Source of the DNA: Spiractinospora alimapuensis
GTDB lineage: Bacteria > Actinomycetota > Actinomycetes > Streptosporangiales > Streptosporangiaceae
Reading direction: 5' to 3'
Assembly (NCBI RefSeq): GCF_018437505.1
Contig: NZ_CP072467.1
Span: forward strand, 1,178,001-1,242,000
Length of the DNA stretch: 64,000 bases
Each line of letters starts with the position of its first letter. Positions within the stretch are counted from its first letter, which is position 1. Made by a program: the position numbers and the translations under genes. The notes under the pieces were generated by a model that ran no database searches, was not told where the DNA came from, and saw only the letters and a list, made by a program, of their open reading frames with translations. This document shows positions 1 to 9,091 of the stretch, in pieces.

Positions 1-21
1 CCATCACGGGGCGGGGCCCGG

Positions 22-1305
22 TCAGGCGGGAGTGGGTTCGCTCGCCCGCTCCCCGGCGGGGGCCGCCTCGGCCGCCGCGAGGAAGCTGGGGCGATGGAGC
101 TGGGCGGACGCGGCGAGCTGCTCCGCGACCTGGGGGGCGTCAAGACGACGTTCGATCTGGCGCAGGTCACTGACCTTGGCCGCCGTCTCCACCTGGCGCG
201 GTGTCAGCAGGGTGCAGCAGTCCTCGTCAGGCAGTTCGGAGATCGCGAGCGTCTCGATGGCACGCGCCTGCTCCATGATCTCGGTCTTGTCCATCCCGAC
301 GAGCGGACGCAGGATAGGCAGGTCCACGGCGTCGTCCAGGGCGGTCATGTTGGTCAGGGTCTGGCTGGACACCTGCCCCAGCGCGTCACCGGTGACCAGA
401 CACTCCGCGCCCAGGCGTTCGGCGAGGGCCTCGGCGGTGGCCAACATGAGGCGGCGCTGGGCCACGATCTGCAGCCGGTCCGCGCCGGAGGTTTTGAGCT
501 GCTGCTGGGCCTTGCCGAATGGCACCACGAACAGGCGCGAGGAAGACTGGTAGCGATCGAGCTGGCGTACCAGGCTGTAGGCCTTGTAGATGGACTCCGG
601 CCCGGTGAACGGCATCCCGGAGAAGTGCAGGAAGTCGACCTTGAGTCCGCGGCGCATCATGCGGTGCGCGGCGACCGGCGAGTCGATCCCCCCCGACATC
701 AGAACCAGGCCCCGCCCGCTCATCCCGACGGGCAGTCCGCCCTGGCCCGGAATTCCGTCGGTGTAGACGAACACCTCGTCGCGGTCGACCTCCACCGACA
801 GGGTGTGGTCGGGGCGCTTCAACCGGACGGGGAGCTCGTGGACCCGCTGGATGCTGGCGCCGAGGTCCTGGGCGATCTCGGAGGAGGACAGAGGGAACCG
901 CTTGTCGCGACGGCGGGCCCGGACCGCGAAGGTTCCCGAACGCCCACTCATGCTTTGGACGGCCACGTCGCGCACGGCCTCGAGGTCCTTGTCGACGCGG
1001 CGAACGAGGTGCACCCAGACGATGCCCATCACGCCGGCCATGCGTTGTGCGAGCTCGGCGACCTGGGCGTCGTCGGCCTCGGGGAGGCGCAGAACGATCA
1101 CACCGGCGCCCCGCTGGTTCAGGCGCACGTCCCCGAGGCCACGGGCGGCCGCGCGGATGTTGTTGTGCAGGCGCCGTTCGAAGAGTTTCCGGTTGCTTCC
1201 CTTGAGGACGATCTCACCGAGCTTGAGCAGAACGCAGAGTTCGCCCAGCCCCGAGGGGACGACGGGCAGTGTCCGCGCCTCGACGGCCTCGGCCGTGGTG
1301 GACAT
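22..1305 (-). CDS. thiI: tRNA 4-thiouridine sulfurtransferase ThiI
   Basis: ThiI adenylates tRNA U8 and transfers sulfur to make 4-thiouridine; in some bacteria it also feeds thiazole synthesis. The protein has an N-terminal ferredoxin-like/THUMP region (residues about 20-165) and a PP-loop ATPase domain with the nucleotide-binding motif SGGIDSPVA near residue 203. A Cys pair lies in EDCCTLLTP near the C-terminus. The C-terminal rhodanese domain of the E. coli enzyme is absent, as in many Gram-positive ThiI proteins, so the sulfur donor relay must differ. The ATG at 1305 is chosen over longer in-frame starts because GGGAGG lies about 6 nt upstream. It reads in the same direction as pfkA, about 150 bp away. 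Confidence 0.93.
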   Translation of the reverse strand: MSTTAEAVEARTLPVVPSGLGELCVLLKLGEIVLKGSNRKLFERRLHNNIRAAARGLGDVRLNQRGAGVIVLRLPEADDAQVAELAQRMAGVMGIVWVHLVRRVDKDLEAVRDVAVQSMSGRSGTFAVRARRRDKRFPLSSSEIAQDLGASIQRVHELPVRLKRPDHTLSVEVDRDEVFVYTDGIPGQGGLPVGMSGRGLVLMSGGIDSPVAAHRMMRRGLKVDFLHFSGMPFTGPESIYKAYSLVRQLDRYQSSSRLFVVPFGKAQQQLKTSGADRLQIVAQRRLMLATAEALAERLGAECLVTGDALGQVSSQTLTNMTALDDAVDLPILRPLVGMDKTEIMEQARAIETLAISELPDEDCCTLLTPRQVETAAKVSDLRQIERRLDAPQVAEQLAASAQLHRPSFLAAAEAAPAGERASEPTPA

Positions 1306-1455
1306 GACGGACCTCCCGATGAGTCGTGGTGGATGGGCGGAATGCCCACCCACCAGTATCGGTGACGTTCGGGCCCGGTTCGACCGCGTGACCGTGACCG
1401 CGTGAAGTGACCGCGCGGCCGGACACGGTCACGTCGGCGAGAACCGGACCACGAC

Positions 1456-2484
1456 TCAGCCGAAGAAGACCTCGGCCTCGGCGTAGCGCTCCGTGGGCAC
1501 GGTCTTGAGCTTGTCGGTCGCGGCGGCGAGATCCACGCGCACGATCTCGGTGCCCTGCAGGGCGACCATCTTCCCGAAGTCCGCCTCCTTCACCGCGTCG
1601 ATCGCGTGCACGCCCAGGCGGGTCGCGAGAACACGGTCGAACGCGGTCGGGGTCCCGCCCCGCTGCACGTGGCCGAGGACGACCGAACGCGCCTCCTTGT
1701 GGGTGCGACGCTCGATCTCGTCGGCGAGACTCTGGCCGATACCGCCCAGACGGACGTGACCGAAGGCGTCCTTCTCCCCCGTGGACAGCTCCATCTGACC
1801 GTCGATGGGGTGCGCGCCCTCGGCGACCACGAGTATCGGGGCGTAGCGCTTGGTGGCGAAACGGCTCTCCACGTGGGCGACGACCCGCTCGATGTCGAAG
1901 GGACGTTCGGGGATCAGGATGACGTTGGCACCGCCGGCCATCCCGGAGTGCAGCGCGATCCATCCCGCGTGGCGTCCCATGACCTCGACGATCAGCGCAC
2001 GATGGTGTGACTCGGCCGTGGTGTGCAGCCGGTCGATGGCCTCGGTGGCGATGTTGACGGCGGTGTCGAAGCCGAAGGTGTAGTCCGTGGCGTTCAGGTC
2101 GTTGTCGATCGTCTTGGGAACGCCGACGACCGGGAGGCCCTGCTCCGTCAGTTGCCGCGCGACGCCGAGGGTGTCCTCACCACCGATGGCGACGAGCGCG
2201 TCCACCCCCAGTTCGGACAGGTTCTCCCGCACCCGGGCGACACCGTTGTCGATCTTCATTAGATTGGTGCGCGAGGAGCCGAGGATCGTGCCACCGCGAG
2301 GGAGGATCCCGCGCACCGCCTCGGTGTCCAGCGGCATCGTGTCGCCCTCGAGGGGACCACGCCAGCCGTCCCGGAATCCGACGAACTCGAATCCGTACTC
2401 GTTGATGCCCTTGCGGACCACCGCCCGGATGACGGCATTCAGCCCCGGGCAGTCCCCGCCACCGGTCAGGACCCCGACTCGCAT
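1456..2484 (-). CDS. pfkA: 6-phosphofructokinase, probable PPi-dependent type
   Basis: Phosphorylates fructose 6-phosphate in glycolysis. The 342-residue protein has the family motifs LTGGGDCPG at the N-terminus, GGED at 101-104, PKTIDND at 123-129 (catalytic Asp127) and MGRHAGW for substrate binding. In the family, Gly104 goes with ATP use; Asp104 with Lys124 is the signature of PPi-dependent enzymes such as that of Amycolatopsis methanolica. This protein has Asp104 and Lys124, so pyrophosphate is the more likely phosphoryl donor, an inference from two residues. The ATG start has AGGAG about 8 nt upstream. A DasR-like palindrome lies just upstream, suggesting control by amino-sugar supply. 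Confidence 0.93.
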   Translation of the reverse strand: MRVGVLTGGGDCPGLNAVIRAVVRKGINEYGFEFVGFRDGWRGPLEGDTMPLDTEAVRGILPRGGTILGSSRTNLMKIDNGVARVRENLSELGVDALVAIGGEDTLGVARQLTEQGLPVVGVPKTIDNDLNATDYTFGFDTAVNIATEAIDRLHTTAESHHRALIVEVMGRHAGWIALHSGMAGGANVILIPERPFDIERVVAHVESRFATKRYAPILVVAEGAHPIDGQMELSTGEKDAFGHVRLGGIGQSLADEIERRTHKEARSVVLGHVQRGGTPTAFDRVLATRLGVHAIDAVKEADFGKMVALQGTEIVRVDLAAATDKLKTVPTERYAEAEVFFG

Positions 2485-2511
2485 GCGTGCACTCCTCGTA
2501 TTGGACCAGAC

Positions 2512-2527
2512 TTTGGTCTAGACCATA
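2512..2527. promoter_or_regulatory. DasR (dre)-like operator upstream of pfkA
   Basis: The 16-mer TTTGGTCTAGACCATA matches 12 of 16 positions of the GntR-family DasR site AGTGGTCTAGACCACT, with the full central GGTCTAGACC palindrome intact. It lies about 28-43 nt upstream of the pfkA start codon, where a repressor would block transcription or initiation. A related site lies before glk. Confidence 0.6.
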
Positions 2528-2592
2528 GCGGTCCGAGAGGTACCTGGCGAACGTTTGACCAACGTTCGGGCGAAGGCGGGATACCCGGTTTC

Positions 2593-3396
2593 TCAGTCCT
2601 CCGGCGTGTCGTCGGCCTTCTTGCGCCGCAGCCGCGGGAACCGGAACCGACGCTCACGCCGCTCGGTCTGTTCGGTCCTGCGTTCGGCGCGTTCGAGTGA
2701 GCGCTGCTCTCTGCGGGCCTTCTCCTGCTCCGCCTTCACCGACTGCGCGTACCGGTCGACGTACTCCTGTCCGGAGAGCTCCATCAGGGCGTACATGACC
2801 TCGTCGGTCACGGCCCGGAGTACCATCCGGTCGTTCTCCATGCCACGGTAACGGGAGAAATCCAGCGGTTCGCCGAACTTCACGATCGGGCGGATGCCCA
2901 GTTTCGGGACGGTCTTGCCCGGAGGCATGATCTTGTCGGCGTTGATCATCGCCATCGGGATCACCGGGACCTGGGCGGACAGGATCATGCGGGCGGCGCC
3001 GGTCTTGCCTCGGTAGAGGCGTCCGTCCGGCGAGCGGGTGCCCTCGGGGTAGATGCCCAGCAACTGTCCGCGGCTGAGCACCTTCAGCCCGCTACGCAGT
3101 GACGCCTCACTCGCGCGGCCGCCAGAGCGGTCGATCGGAAGCTGTCCCACCCCACTGAAGAACATGCGGGTGAAGAACCCCTTGACGCCCTTGCCGGTGA
3201 AGTAGTCGGACTTGGCCAGGAAGATGATCTTCCGTGGCAGCGGCAGGGGCCCGAAGAAGTGGTCGGCGAAGGACAGGTGGTTGCACACCATGATCGCCGG
3301 GCCGCGTCGCGGAACGTTCTCCACGCCCTCGGCGCGCGGTTGCCACAGCACCGCGAGCACCGGGCCCAGAATCGCCTTGACCACCCAATAGAACAC
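2593..3396 (-). CDS. 1-acyl-sn-glycerol-3-phosphate acyltransferase (PlsC family)
   Basis: Membrane-associated acyltransferase that probably converts lysophosphatidic acid to phosphatidic acid in phospholipid synthesis. The acyltransferase motif I NHLSFAD (H-X4-D) is near residue 39 and motif III YPEGTRS near residue 123. An N-terminal hydrophobic segment (about residues 3-20) anchors it. The C-terminal 45 residues are rich in Arg and Glu and probably helical. The GTG at 3396 follows GGAGG by 6 nt. It is divergent from the membrane protein at 3773 and upstream of pfkA with a 108-bp gap, so the two could be partly co-transcribed. Substrate specificity cannot be read from the sequence. Confidence 0.88.
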   Translation of the reverse strand: MFYWVVKAILGPVLAVLWQPRAEGVENVPRRGPAIMVCNHLSFADHFFGPLPLPRKIIFLAKSDYFTGKGVKGFFTRMFFSGVGQLPIDRSGGRASEASLRSGLKVLSRGQLLGIYPEGTRSPDGRLYRGKTGAARMILSAQVPVIPMAMINADKIMPPGKTVPKLGIRPIVKFGEPLDFSRYRGMENDRMVLRAVTDEVMYALMELSGQEYVDRYAQSVKAEQEKARREQRSLERAERRTEQTERRERRFRFPRLRRKKADDTPED

Positions 3397-3772
3397 GTGT
3401 CACCTCCGTGCGCGGAGGAGGTGCCGCCTCGACACGTTCACCTTCCCGCCACCCTCGACCGATCGCGGACATCTTCCCATCAGCGTCGTTGTCGAACCAA
3501 TACGGGCCGGGACTTACCAGCGAGTAGTTCCCGGTGGGCCGCCCGGTCGCACCGCCGAAGCCCCTACGGTGAACCCGTGTTGGGCCCACCGTCGGCGTCT
3601 CGGGACCGCGACACTCCCGACGCTGTGGCGCGCGTCACGACAGACCCCGCCCGCTGTCGTCGCACGTCCGCCGAAGAATACCCCTGACTTCGCACCTTGT
3701 GCCCCGTAGGTCTCGAATATCCTCCGAGTAAGGTAAAACCGCACGCCTCCACCGCCGGGGGAAGGGACCCGC
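3397..3772. other. Divergent intergenic region with a promoter at 3729-3734
   Basis: No gene is supported here. TAAGGT at 3729-3734 is a good actinobacterial -10 box for the rightward gene and predicts a leader of about 30 nt ending in a GGAAGGG-type ribosome site. The rest is plain high-GC sequence holding the upstream region of the leftward acyltransferase gene. Confidence 0.45.
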
Positions 3773-4648
3773 ATGACCAACCGCCGGGGCAACGGACTAC
3801 TCGCGGACTCCTACGCACCGCTGGCGGCCGTCTCCGCACGTCGGGCCGACCGACTCCTCGTCGCCCTGCGCGAGGCCGGAATCGCGGCCTACGCCCTGTC
3901 CGTGGCCGTGGACGAGGGCGACCTGCTCACCGACTCCGGTGAGGCGACCCTCCAACGTGACGAGGCGCCGGAGACCACCGCGGACCACGTCTACGTCGAC
4001 GCCGAGGAACACACGCGCGCCGTCGACGTCCTCCGCCACGAGACCGACCCGCCCACCACCGCCGTCGACGACGGCTCAGGAGACGACACCGAGGCCTCAC
4101 TGGACCCGAACGGACCGACTCCGGACGACGAACCGGCGGGGTCCGACCCCCAGGGGTCGAGGGAGCCCGGAACGGAGTGGGACGACCTCGTGGCCCGGTT
4201 CTACGAGGACGACCGCGACGGCGGCTCCTGGCCCGACGCGGAGAACGTCGGCGGTTCCGACAGAACGTCCGACGCCGCCGACCACGGCGGTCGGGCCACC
4301 GGGATCGCCGGGCTGGTGTTCGCGGACCGGATCCTGGGTTCGGGACCCAAGGACAACGACTCGGAGAAGGACACCCCCGACCAGGAGAACCCGGCCGACG
4401 AGGGACACTACGTTCCGCCCCCTCCCCCGCCCTTCCCCACCGGCACCCCGGCCGGCCGCCTCGCCTGGACAGGTGTCCTCGGCGGCCCCGCCCTGGTCCT
4501 GGTCATGGTCATGCTCGGCCGCTACGTGCCCGGCTGGCTGCTGTTCTGTGTCCTGGTCGGCTTCATCGTCGGAATGGTCGTCCTGATCATCCGGATGCCC
4601 GACCGCCCGCCCCGACGCTCCGACCCCGACGACGGCGCGATCACCTGA
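3773..4648 (+). CDS. Acidic actinobacterial membrane protein of unknown function
   Basis: The family function is unknown to me. The first 80 residues look like a small folded domain (about 17-85, with the pattern ADRLLVALREAGIAAYAL). Then comes a long acidic, low-complexity region (about 85-215) and a proline stretch ending in PPPPPPFPTG. Two hydrophobic segments (about 232-248 and 254-273) span the membrane near the C-terminus, leaving a short charged tail. This architecture suggests a cytoplasmic sensor-like domain on a flexible stalk. The ATG follows GGAAGGG. It stands alone between the acyltransferase and glk, in the place where related actinomycetes carry similar uncharacterised membrane proteins. 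Confidence 0.7.
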   Translation: MTNRRGNGLLADSYAPLAAVSARRADRLLVALREAGIAAYALSVAVDEGDLLTDSGEATLQRDEAPETTADHVYVDAEEHTRAVDVLRHETDPPTTAVDDGSGDDTEASLDPNGPTPDDEPAGSDPQGSREPGTEWDDLVARFYEDDRDGGSWPDAENVGGSDRTSDAADHGGRATGIAGLVFADRILGSGPKDNDSEKDTPDQENPADEGHYVPPPPPPFPTGTPAGRLAWTGVLGGPALVLVMVMLGRYVPGWLLFCVLVGFIVGMVVLIIRMPDRPPRRSDPDDGAIT

Positions 4649-5385
4649 GGTGGTGGCACCACCGGCCCCGCGCCCGACCGACGCCGACCCTGACCCCACA
4701 CGGCCATCGCTCCGGGGCCCGTTGAACAAGGTCGCAGCCGTGTCACTCCCCGTGCGACGTGAGGAGGGGCAGCGCGTCCTGAGTGAGTGTTCCTCGGCCA
4801 CGTCCCTCGACCCGTCCGCCGTCCGGCCGGCCACCCGTACCTCGGCGTGGATCGCGCGGGACGACGTCGCCGGAAGCGCGCCCACGACCAAGGACGCCAC
4901 CGGCCTGACTCACCGGTCACGGGGGCGTCCGCATCGGACGGGCGACGGCGCGTCCGGCGCGATACCGCGAGCCATCACCGACCATATCCCTCCCCGGTTC
5001 GTCGGTCGGGTGAACCGCGAAGAGGGGAGGCCGGCCACGCCGACGACTCCCTACCGACCTCCCGTGCGCCACACGCCAGGTGCGGACGGGACACGTGACG
5101 GTCTCGGTCACCACCGAGGTCGCCCCCAGCACGGCGAGGGGAAAGACTCCCCCACGGCATCCCGCGGTCGCACGCCACGGGCGGCAGGGGCGCCACTCCA
5201 CGGGGACGAGTACGAACCAGGTGCGATGCGGGCGCGCCCAGTCGAACCGGAGAAACCAACCGGACGTGAGCACGGACCGGGACGACGTCCCACCGCACCG
5301 CGGCCCTCGCCCGTACCGGCCGACGGCGTCGCGTGCGCGGGCTGGAGCTGGCCGGGCCGGACACCCCGAACGGGTGGGTGGGCGG
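4649..5385. other. 737-bp tract without a recognisable gene
   Basis: Open frames exist on both strands, but their translations are Arg/Pro/Gly-rich, lack domain-like hydrophobic periodicity and have no convincing ribosome sites. I read them as by-products of high GC. No RNA gene or clear repeat was seen. It could hold the remains of a decayed gene. Confidence 0.5.
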
Positions 5386-6339
5386 CTACCCCGCGCGTGC
5401 GAGGTCGGCGGCACCGACGAGGGCCGCGTCCACGCCGAGCCGTGCGACGCGGATGTCGGCGACCTGGTGCTCCTCCCGGCCGATCAGGCGGGACCGATAG
5501 GCGTCCCACGCCGCGTCCAGCAGGATCTCCCCCGCTTCGGCGACGCCGCCCCCCAGGACGAACCGTTGGGGGTCGAGGATCTCGGCGAGGTTGGCGAGGC
5601 CTTCGCCCACCCAGGCGCCGACGGCGGCGAAGGAGTCCACCGCGGCCGCGTCTCCGGCCTGCGCGGCCGCCGTCACCTCCATACCGGTCACGGCGGAGAG
5701 GTCACCGTCCACCAGCGACCACAGGGTCGGGGCGCTCTCAGGGGCGGCCTCGGCGCGGGCACGGGCCTCGAAGGCGAGAGCCCGCCCGCTGGCGTAGGCC
5801 TCCCAGCAACCAAGGTTGCCGCAGGCGCACGGTCGCCCCTCGGGGACGAGGCGCGCGTGTCCGACCTCGGCGGCGAGACCGAACCGGCCGCGGTGCAGCG
5901 CACCGCCCAGCACCAGTCCGCCGCCGACTCCCGTTCCCAACGTGACGCAGACCAGGTGTTCACATCCTTGGCCGGCGCCGAACCGCGCCTCGCCCCACGC
6001 CCAGGCGTTGGCGTCGTTCTCGACCACCACGGGCAGGCCCAGGCGTTCGGTGAGCCGGGCTTTCAGGGGTTCGTCGCGCCAGGGGAGGTTCGGCGCGAAG
6101 GTCACGGTGGAACGGTCGGCGTCGACGTGGCCGGCGGTCCCCACCCCCACGGCGCTGACGTCCGGGTGACGGTCCCGGAGTTCGGCGACGGCGCCGTTCA
6201 CCGCGTCGAGCACCTTGTCAGCGTTGGCGGCCGGTGTCGGGTACCGAACCCGGTCCAGGACGGTTCCCTCCTCGTCCACCACTCCGGCGGCGAGCTTCGT
6301 TCCGCCGATATCGATACCGACCGTCAGTCGCGTGGACAC
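5386..6339 (-). CDS. glk: ROK-family glucokinase
   Basis: ATP-dependent glucose kinase of the ROK family; in Streptomyces the orthologue also takes part in carbon catabolite repression. The ATP-binding motif DIGGTK is at residues 10-15. The phosphate-binding ENDANAWAWGE and GTGVGGGLVLGG lie mid-protein, and the ROK zinc motif CACGNLGCWE follows GHARLVPEGRP. GTG at 6339 is chosen because GGGGAAGGGG lies 8 nt upstream and the product then begins directly at the ROK fold; in-frame codons further upstream have no ribosome site. A DasR-like site lies about 105-120 nt upstream, between this gene and DUF5304. With pfkA nearby, both entry kinases of glycolysis may share control. Confidence 0.92.
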   Translation of the reverse strand: MSTRLTVGIDIGGTKLAAGVVDEEGTVLDRVRYPTPAANADKVLDAVNGAVAELRDRHPDVSAVGVGTAGHVDADRSTVTFAPNLPWRDEPLKARLTERLGLPVVVENDANAWAWGEARFGAGQGCEHLVCVTLGTGVGGGLVLGGALHRGRFGLAAEVGHARLVPEGRPCACGNLGCWEAYASGRALAFEARARAEAAPESAPTLWSLVDGDLSAVTGMEVTAAAQAGDAAAVDSFAAVGAWVGEGLANLAEILDPQRFVLGGGVAEAGEILLDAAWDAYRSRLIGREEHQVADIRVARLGVDAALVGAADLARAG

Positions 6340-6443
6340 GTGACCGGCCCCTTCCCCAGATCCGAGCGAAACAGCGTTCTGCGAGCTGAGCACATCGACG
6401 GTGGAACGGTCCCCGTCACTCCATCCGGGGCGGGCAACCCTCG

Positions 6444-6459
6444 ACCTGTCTAGACCACT
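6444..6459. promoter_or_regulatory. DasR (dre)-like operator upstream of glk
   Basis: ACCTGTCTAGACCACT matches 13 of 16 positions of AGTGGTCTAGACCACT. It lies in the 143-bp gap before glk, beside a second small inverted repeat (CTGG-N6-CCAG). The pairing with the site before pfkA makes a chance match less likely. Confidence 0.6.
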
Positions 6460-6482
6460 GGATTAAACCAGGAACGGCTCGG

Positions 6483-6857
6483 TCAGGATCGGTCGGAGTC
6501 CTGTTTCTCGTCCGGCGCGGGCCGGGAACGCTCGTAGGTGGCCCACAACTCGTCGGCGGCCGCCCGCAGCGTGGTCGCGACCCGGTCCATGGAGCCGGAG
6601 ACGTCGACGCCTGACGCCCGCATCGCGTCCATCGCCTTGCAGATCGGGCAGTACTCGCAGCTCGAGCGGTGGTCGGGGGCGTCGCTGACGGCTTCCTCCC
6701 AGACGTCGCCCTTGGAGGGAGCCGCCGTCGCCGCGGACACACCGCGACGCACTCCGGCGACCAGCAACTTGCGCTGCAGACTCTCCACCATGCGCAGCGC
6801 GTCGTCGATGATGTCGTTGGTGGTTCCGTTCTCACGGTCCCGGTTCGGCTCTGTCAT
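6483..6857 (-). CDS. DUF5304 family protein
   Basis: Small actinobacterial protein of unknown function that I match to DUF5304. An amphipathic N-terminal helix (residues about 15-40) is followed by a cysteine cluster, CEYCPICKAMDAM near residue 68, that could bind a metal or be redox active. A C-terminal helix (about 90-112) and a charged tail complete the 124 residues. It sits upstream of glk in the same direction but is separated by 143 bp with an operator-like site, so co-regulation is uncertain. Related proteins lie at the same place beside glkA in Streptomyces, from memory. Confidence 0.75.
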   Translation of the reverse strand: MTEPNRDRENGTTNDIIDDALRMVESLQRKLLVAGVRRGVSAATAAPSKGDVWEEAVSDAPDHRSSCEYCPICKAMDAMRASGVDVSGSMDRVATTLRAAADELWATYERSRPAPDEKQDSDRS

Positions 6858-7270
6858 AACGGCGTTCCCCCGCCTCTCGGCTCTTCACCTCGGCACGCGG
6901 TCCTCCCACATGCCGGCGCACGCGCGCTGTCCTGCGCCCACGGTAGGCCACGACGCGCCCGTTGGGTCGTCTCGGCCGTGCGACCTCTGGGCCGTCCGCC
7001 ATCCGTCCAACGGTCGTGGCGTGTGGGGTGGTTCCCGGCAGCCCCGGACCGACCTGCTCGTCCCGACCCGGGGGGCCGAGGGCCTACCGCGGGAGCGCGT
7101 GTCCGCGCCACGCCGTAGGTGCGGCGGGCCCGCTGGTGAGGAAGAACGGGGTGACCTGGGCGCGCGTGTCACTTTCGGATACCGAGTAAGAACATGTTCT
7201 ACCGATCGAAAGGCATACTTGTTAACGTCGACGCAACCCCGTAGACAAATCGTACGCCCAGGAGCATCCC
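6858..7270. other. Intergenic region with palindrome AGAACATGTTCT at 7189-7200
   Basis: No gene is supported. The notable element is a perfect 12-bp palindrome about 70 nt before the acyl-CoA ligase start, likely an operator for that gene. The AGGAG at about 7260 is the ligase ribosome site. Confidence 0.5.
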
Positions 7271-9064
7271 GTGCGCGAGTACACAAAACCCGTCAAGGTC
7301 AAGATTCCCGCTGACGCGCTCCTCAGCGACAAGGTCGTTCAGCGCGCCGAGGAGACCCCCAACGCCACCATGTTGCGCCGCCAGGTCGACGGCCAGTGGC
7401 GCGACGTCTCCGCGCGGGAGTTCCGCGACGAGGTGCGTGCCCTGGCGAAAGGACTCATGGCGTCGGGAGTCGAGGCCGGCGACCGGGTCGGACTGATGTC
7501 CCGCACCCGCTACGAGTGGACGCTCCTCGACTACGCCATCTGGACGGCCGGCGCCGTCACCGTCACCATCTACGACTCCTCGTCCCCCGACCAGATCGAG
7601 TGGATCCTCGGCAACTCCACCTCCAAAGCGGTCTTCGCCGAGACCCCCGAGCACATGGACAGGGTCGACGAGGTCCGGCCGTCACTGGAGAGCCTCACCA
7701 CGGCCTGGCTGATGGACGAGGAGTCCCTGTCCGCGCTGTCCGAGTCCGGCAAGGACATCTCGGACGAAGACCTGGAGGAGCGCCGCACCTCCCGCACGGC
7801 GGACGACCTCGCCACGATCATCTACACCTCCGGCACGACTGGCCGCCCCAAGGGCTGCGAGCTGAGCCACCGCAACATCCTGCACGTGGTGCGCAACGGC
7901 TTCTCGGACCAGCTCAAGGCGGTCCACAGCATGCCGAACGGTTCCTCGCTGCTCTTCCTGCCGATCGCGCACTCCTTCGGGCGCATCGTGCAGGTGGGCA
8001 CGATCGAGATGGAGACCACTCTCGGCCACTTCCCCACGCTCGGCCCGGAACTCATCGACGCGTTGGAGGCGTTCAAGCCGACCTTCATCCTCGCCGTTCC
8101 CCGGGTCTTCGAGCGGGTGTTCAACCGTGCCGAGCAGAACGCCGCGGAAGGCGGCAAGCAGAAGATCTTCGCGAAGGCCGTCGACACCGCCATCGCCTAC
8201 AGCAAGGCGTTGGACTCCGGTGGCCCCGGTCTCGGCCTGCGACTCAAGCACGCCGTGTTCGCCAAACTGGTCTACAGCAAGATCCTGAACCGGATCGGTG
8301 GCGAGTGTCGCTACGCCGTCTCGGGCGGCTCCGGCCTCGGGTCCCGGTTGGGACACTTCTTCCGGGGAGCCGGCCTCACCATCATCGAGGGCTACGGTCT
8401 GACCGAGACCTCCGCACCCTCCACCGTGAACTCGCCCGAACACAACAAGATCGGCACCGTCGGGTCCCCGATCCCGGGCGTCAGCCTGAAGATCGCCGAC
8501 GACGGTGAGGTCCTCATCAAGGGCGACCACATCATGCGCGGTTACTGGCAGAACGAGGCCGCGACCAAGGACGCGTTCGACGAGGACGGCTGGTACCTGA
8601 GCGGGGACATCGGCCAACTGGACGACGAGGGCTACCTCTCGATCACCGACCGGAAGAAGGAGATCATCGTGACCTCCTCCGGCAAGAACGTCGCCCCGGC
8701 GGTCCTGGAGGACCAGCTCCGTGGACACGCCCTCGTGAGTCAGTGCATGGTGATCGGCGACAACCGCAACTTCATCTCCGCCCTGGTCACGATCGACACC
8801 GACGCGCTGGACTTCTGGAAGCGCCAGCACAACAAGAGCGGCGAGATCGGCGACTTGATCGACGACCCGGACCTGGTCTCGGCGATCCAGTCCGCGGTGA
8901 ACGCCGCCAACGAGTCGGTGTCCAAGGCGGAGTCCATCCGCAAGTTCCGCATCCTCGACACCGACTTCACCGTCGAGGGCCAACAGCTCACCCCGTCGAT
9001 GAAGATCAAGCGACGGGTGATCACCGAACAGTTCTCCGACGAGATCGAAGGCCTCTACGCCTAG
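7271..9064 (+). CDS. Long-chain fatty acyl-CoA ligase (FadD15-like)
   Basis: AMP-forming ligase that activates fatty acids to acyl-CoA through an acyl-adenylate. The 597-residue protein has the P-loop-like motif YTSGTTGRPKGCELSHRN near residue 185, the adenylate-binding GYGLTETSA near residue 377, and the hinge motif DRKKEIIVTSSGKN near residue 460. The length fits the long-chain (FACL) subgroup. GTG at 7271 has AGGAG 6 nt upstream. Its place directly before the PimB-like mannosyltransferase matches fadD15-pimB' in mycobacteria. A palindrome upstream may be a regulator site, and a hairpin follows the stop. Confidence 0.92.
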   Translation: MREYTKPVKVKIPADALLSDKVVQRAEETPNATMLRRQVDGQWRDVSAREFRDEVRALAKGLMASGVEAGDRVGLMSRTRYEWTLLDYAIWTAGAVTVTIYDSSSPDQIEWILGNSTSKAVFAETPEHMDRVDEVRPSLESLTTAWLMDEESLSALSESGKDISDEDLEERRTSRTADDLATIIYTSGTTGRPKGCELSHRNILHVVRNGFSDQLKAVHSMPNGSSLLFLPIAHSFGRIVQVGTIEMETTLGHFPTLGPELIDALEAFKPTFILAVPRVFERVFNRAEQNAAEGGKQKIFAKAVDTAIAYSKALDSGGPGLGLRLKHAVFAKLVYSKILNRIGGECRYAVSGGSGLGSRLGHFFRGAGLTIIEGYGLTETSAPSTVNSPEHNKIGTVGSPIPGVSLKIADDGEVLIKGDHIMRGYWQNEAATKDAFDEDGWYLSGDIGQLDDEGYLSITDRKKEIIVTSSGKNVAPAVLEDQLRGHALVSQCMVIGDNRNFISALVTIDTDALDFWKRQHNKSGEIGDLIDDPDLVSAIQSAVNAANESVSKAESIRKFRILDTDFTVEGQQLTPSMKIKRRVITEQFSDEIEGLYA

Positions 9065-9091
9065 CCCCGACCCCCTCATCAGGATTTCGGT

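Noticed and set aside
4650-5945. Long plus-strand open frame covering the gap before glk and part of glk
   Set aside because: Arg/Pro-rich translation, antisense to glk for much of its length, no ribosome site; a by-product of high GC.
7189-7200. LexA/SOS box
   Set aside because: The half-sites GAAC and GTTC are 2 bp apart, whereas the actinobacterial SOS box needs 4.
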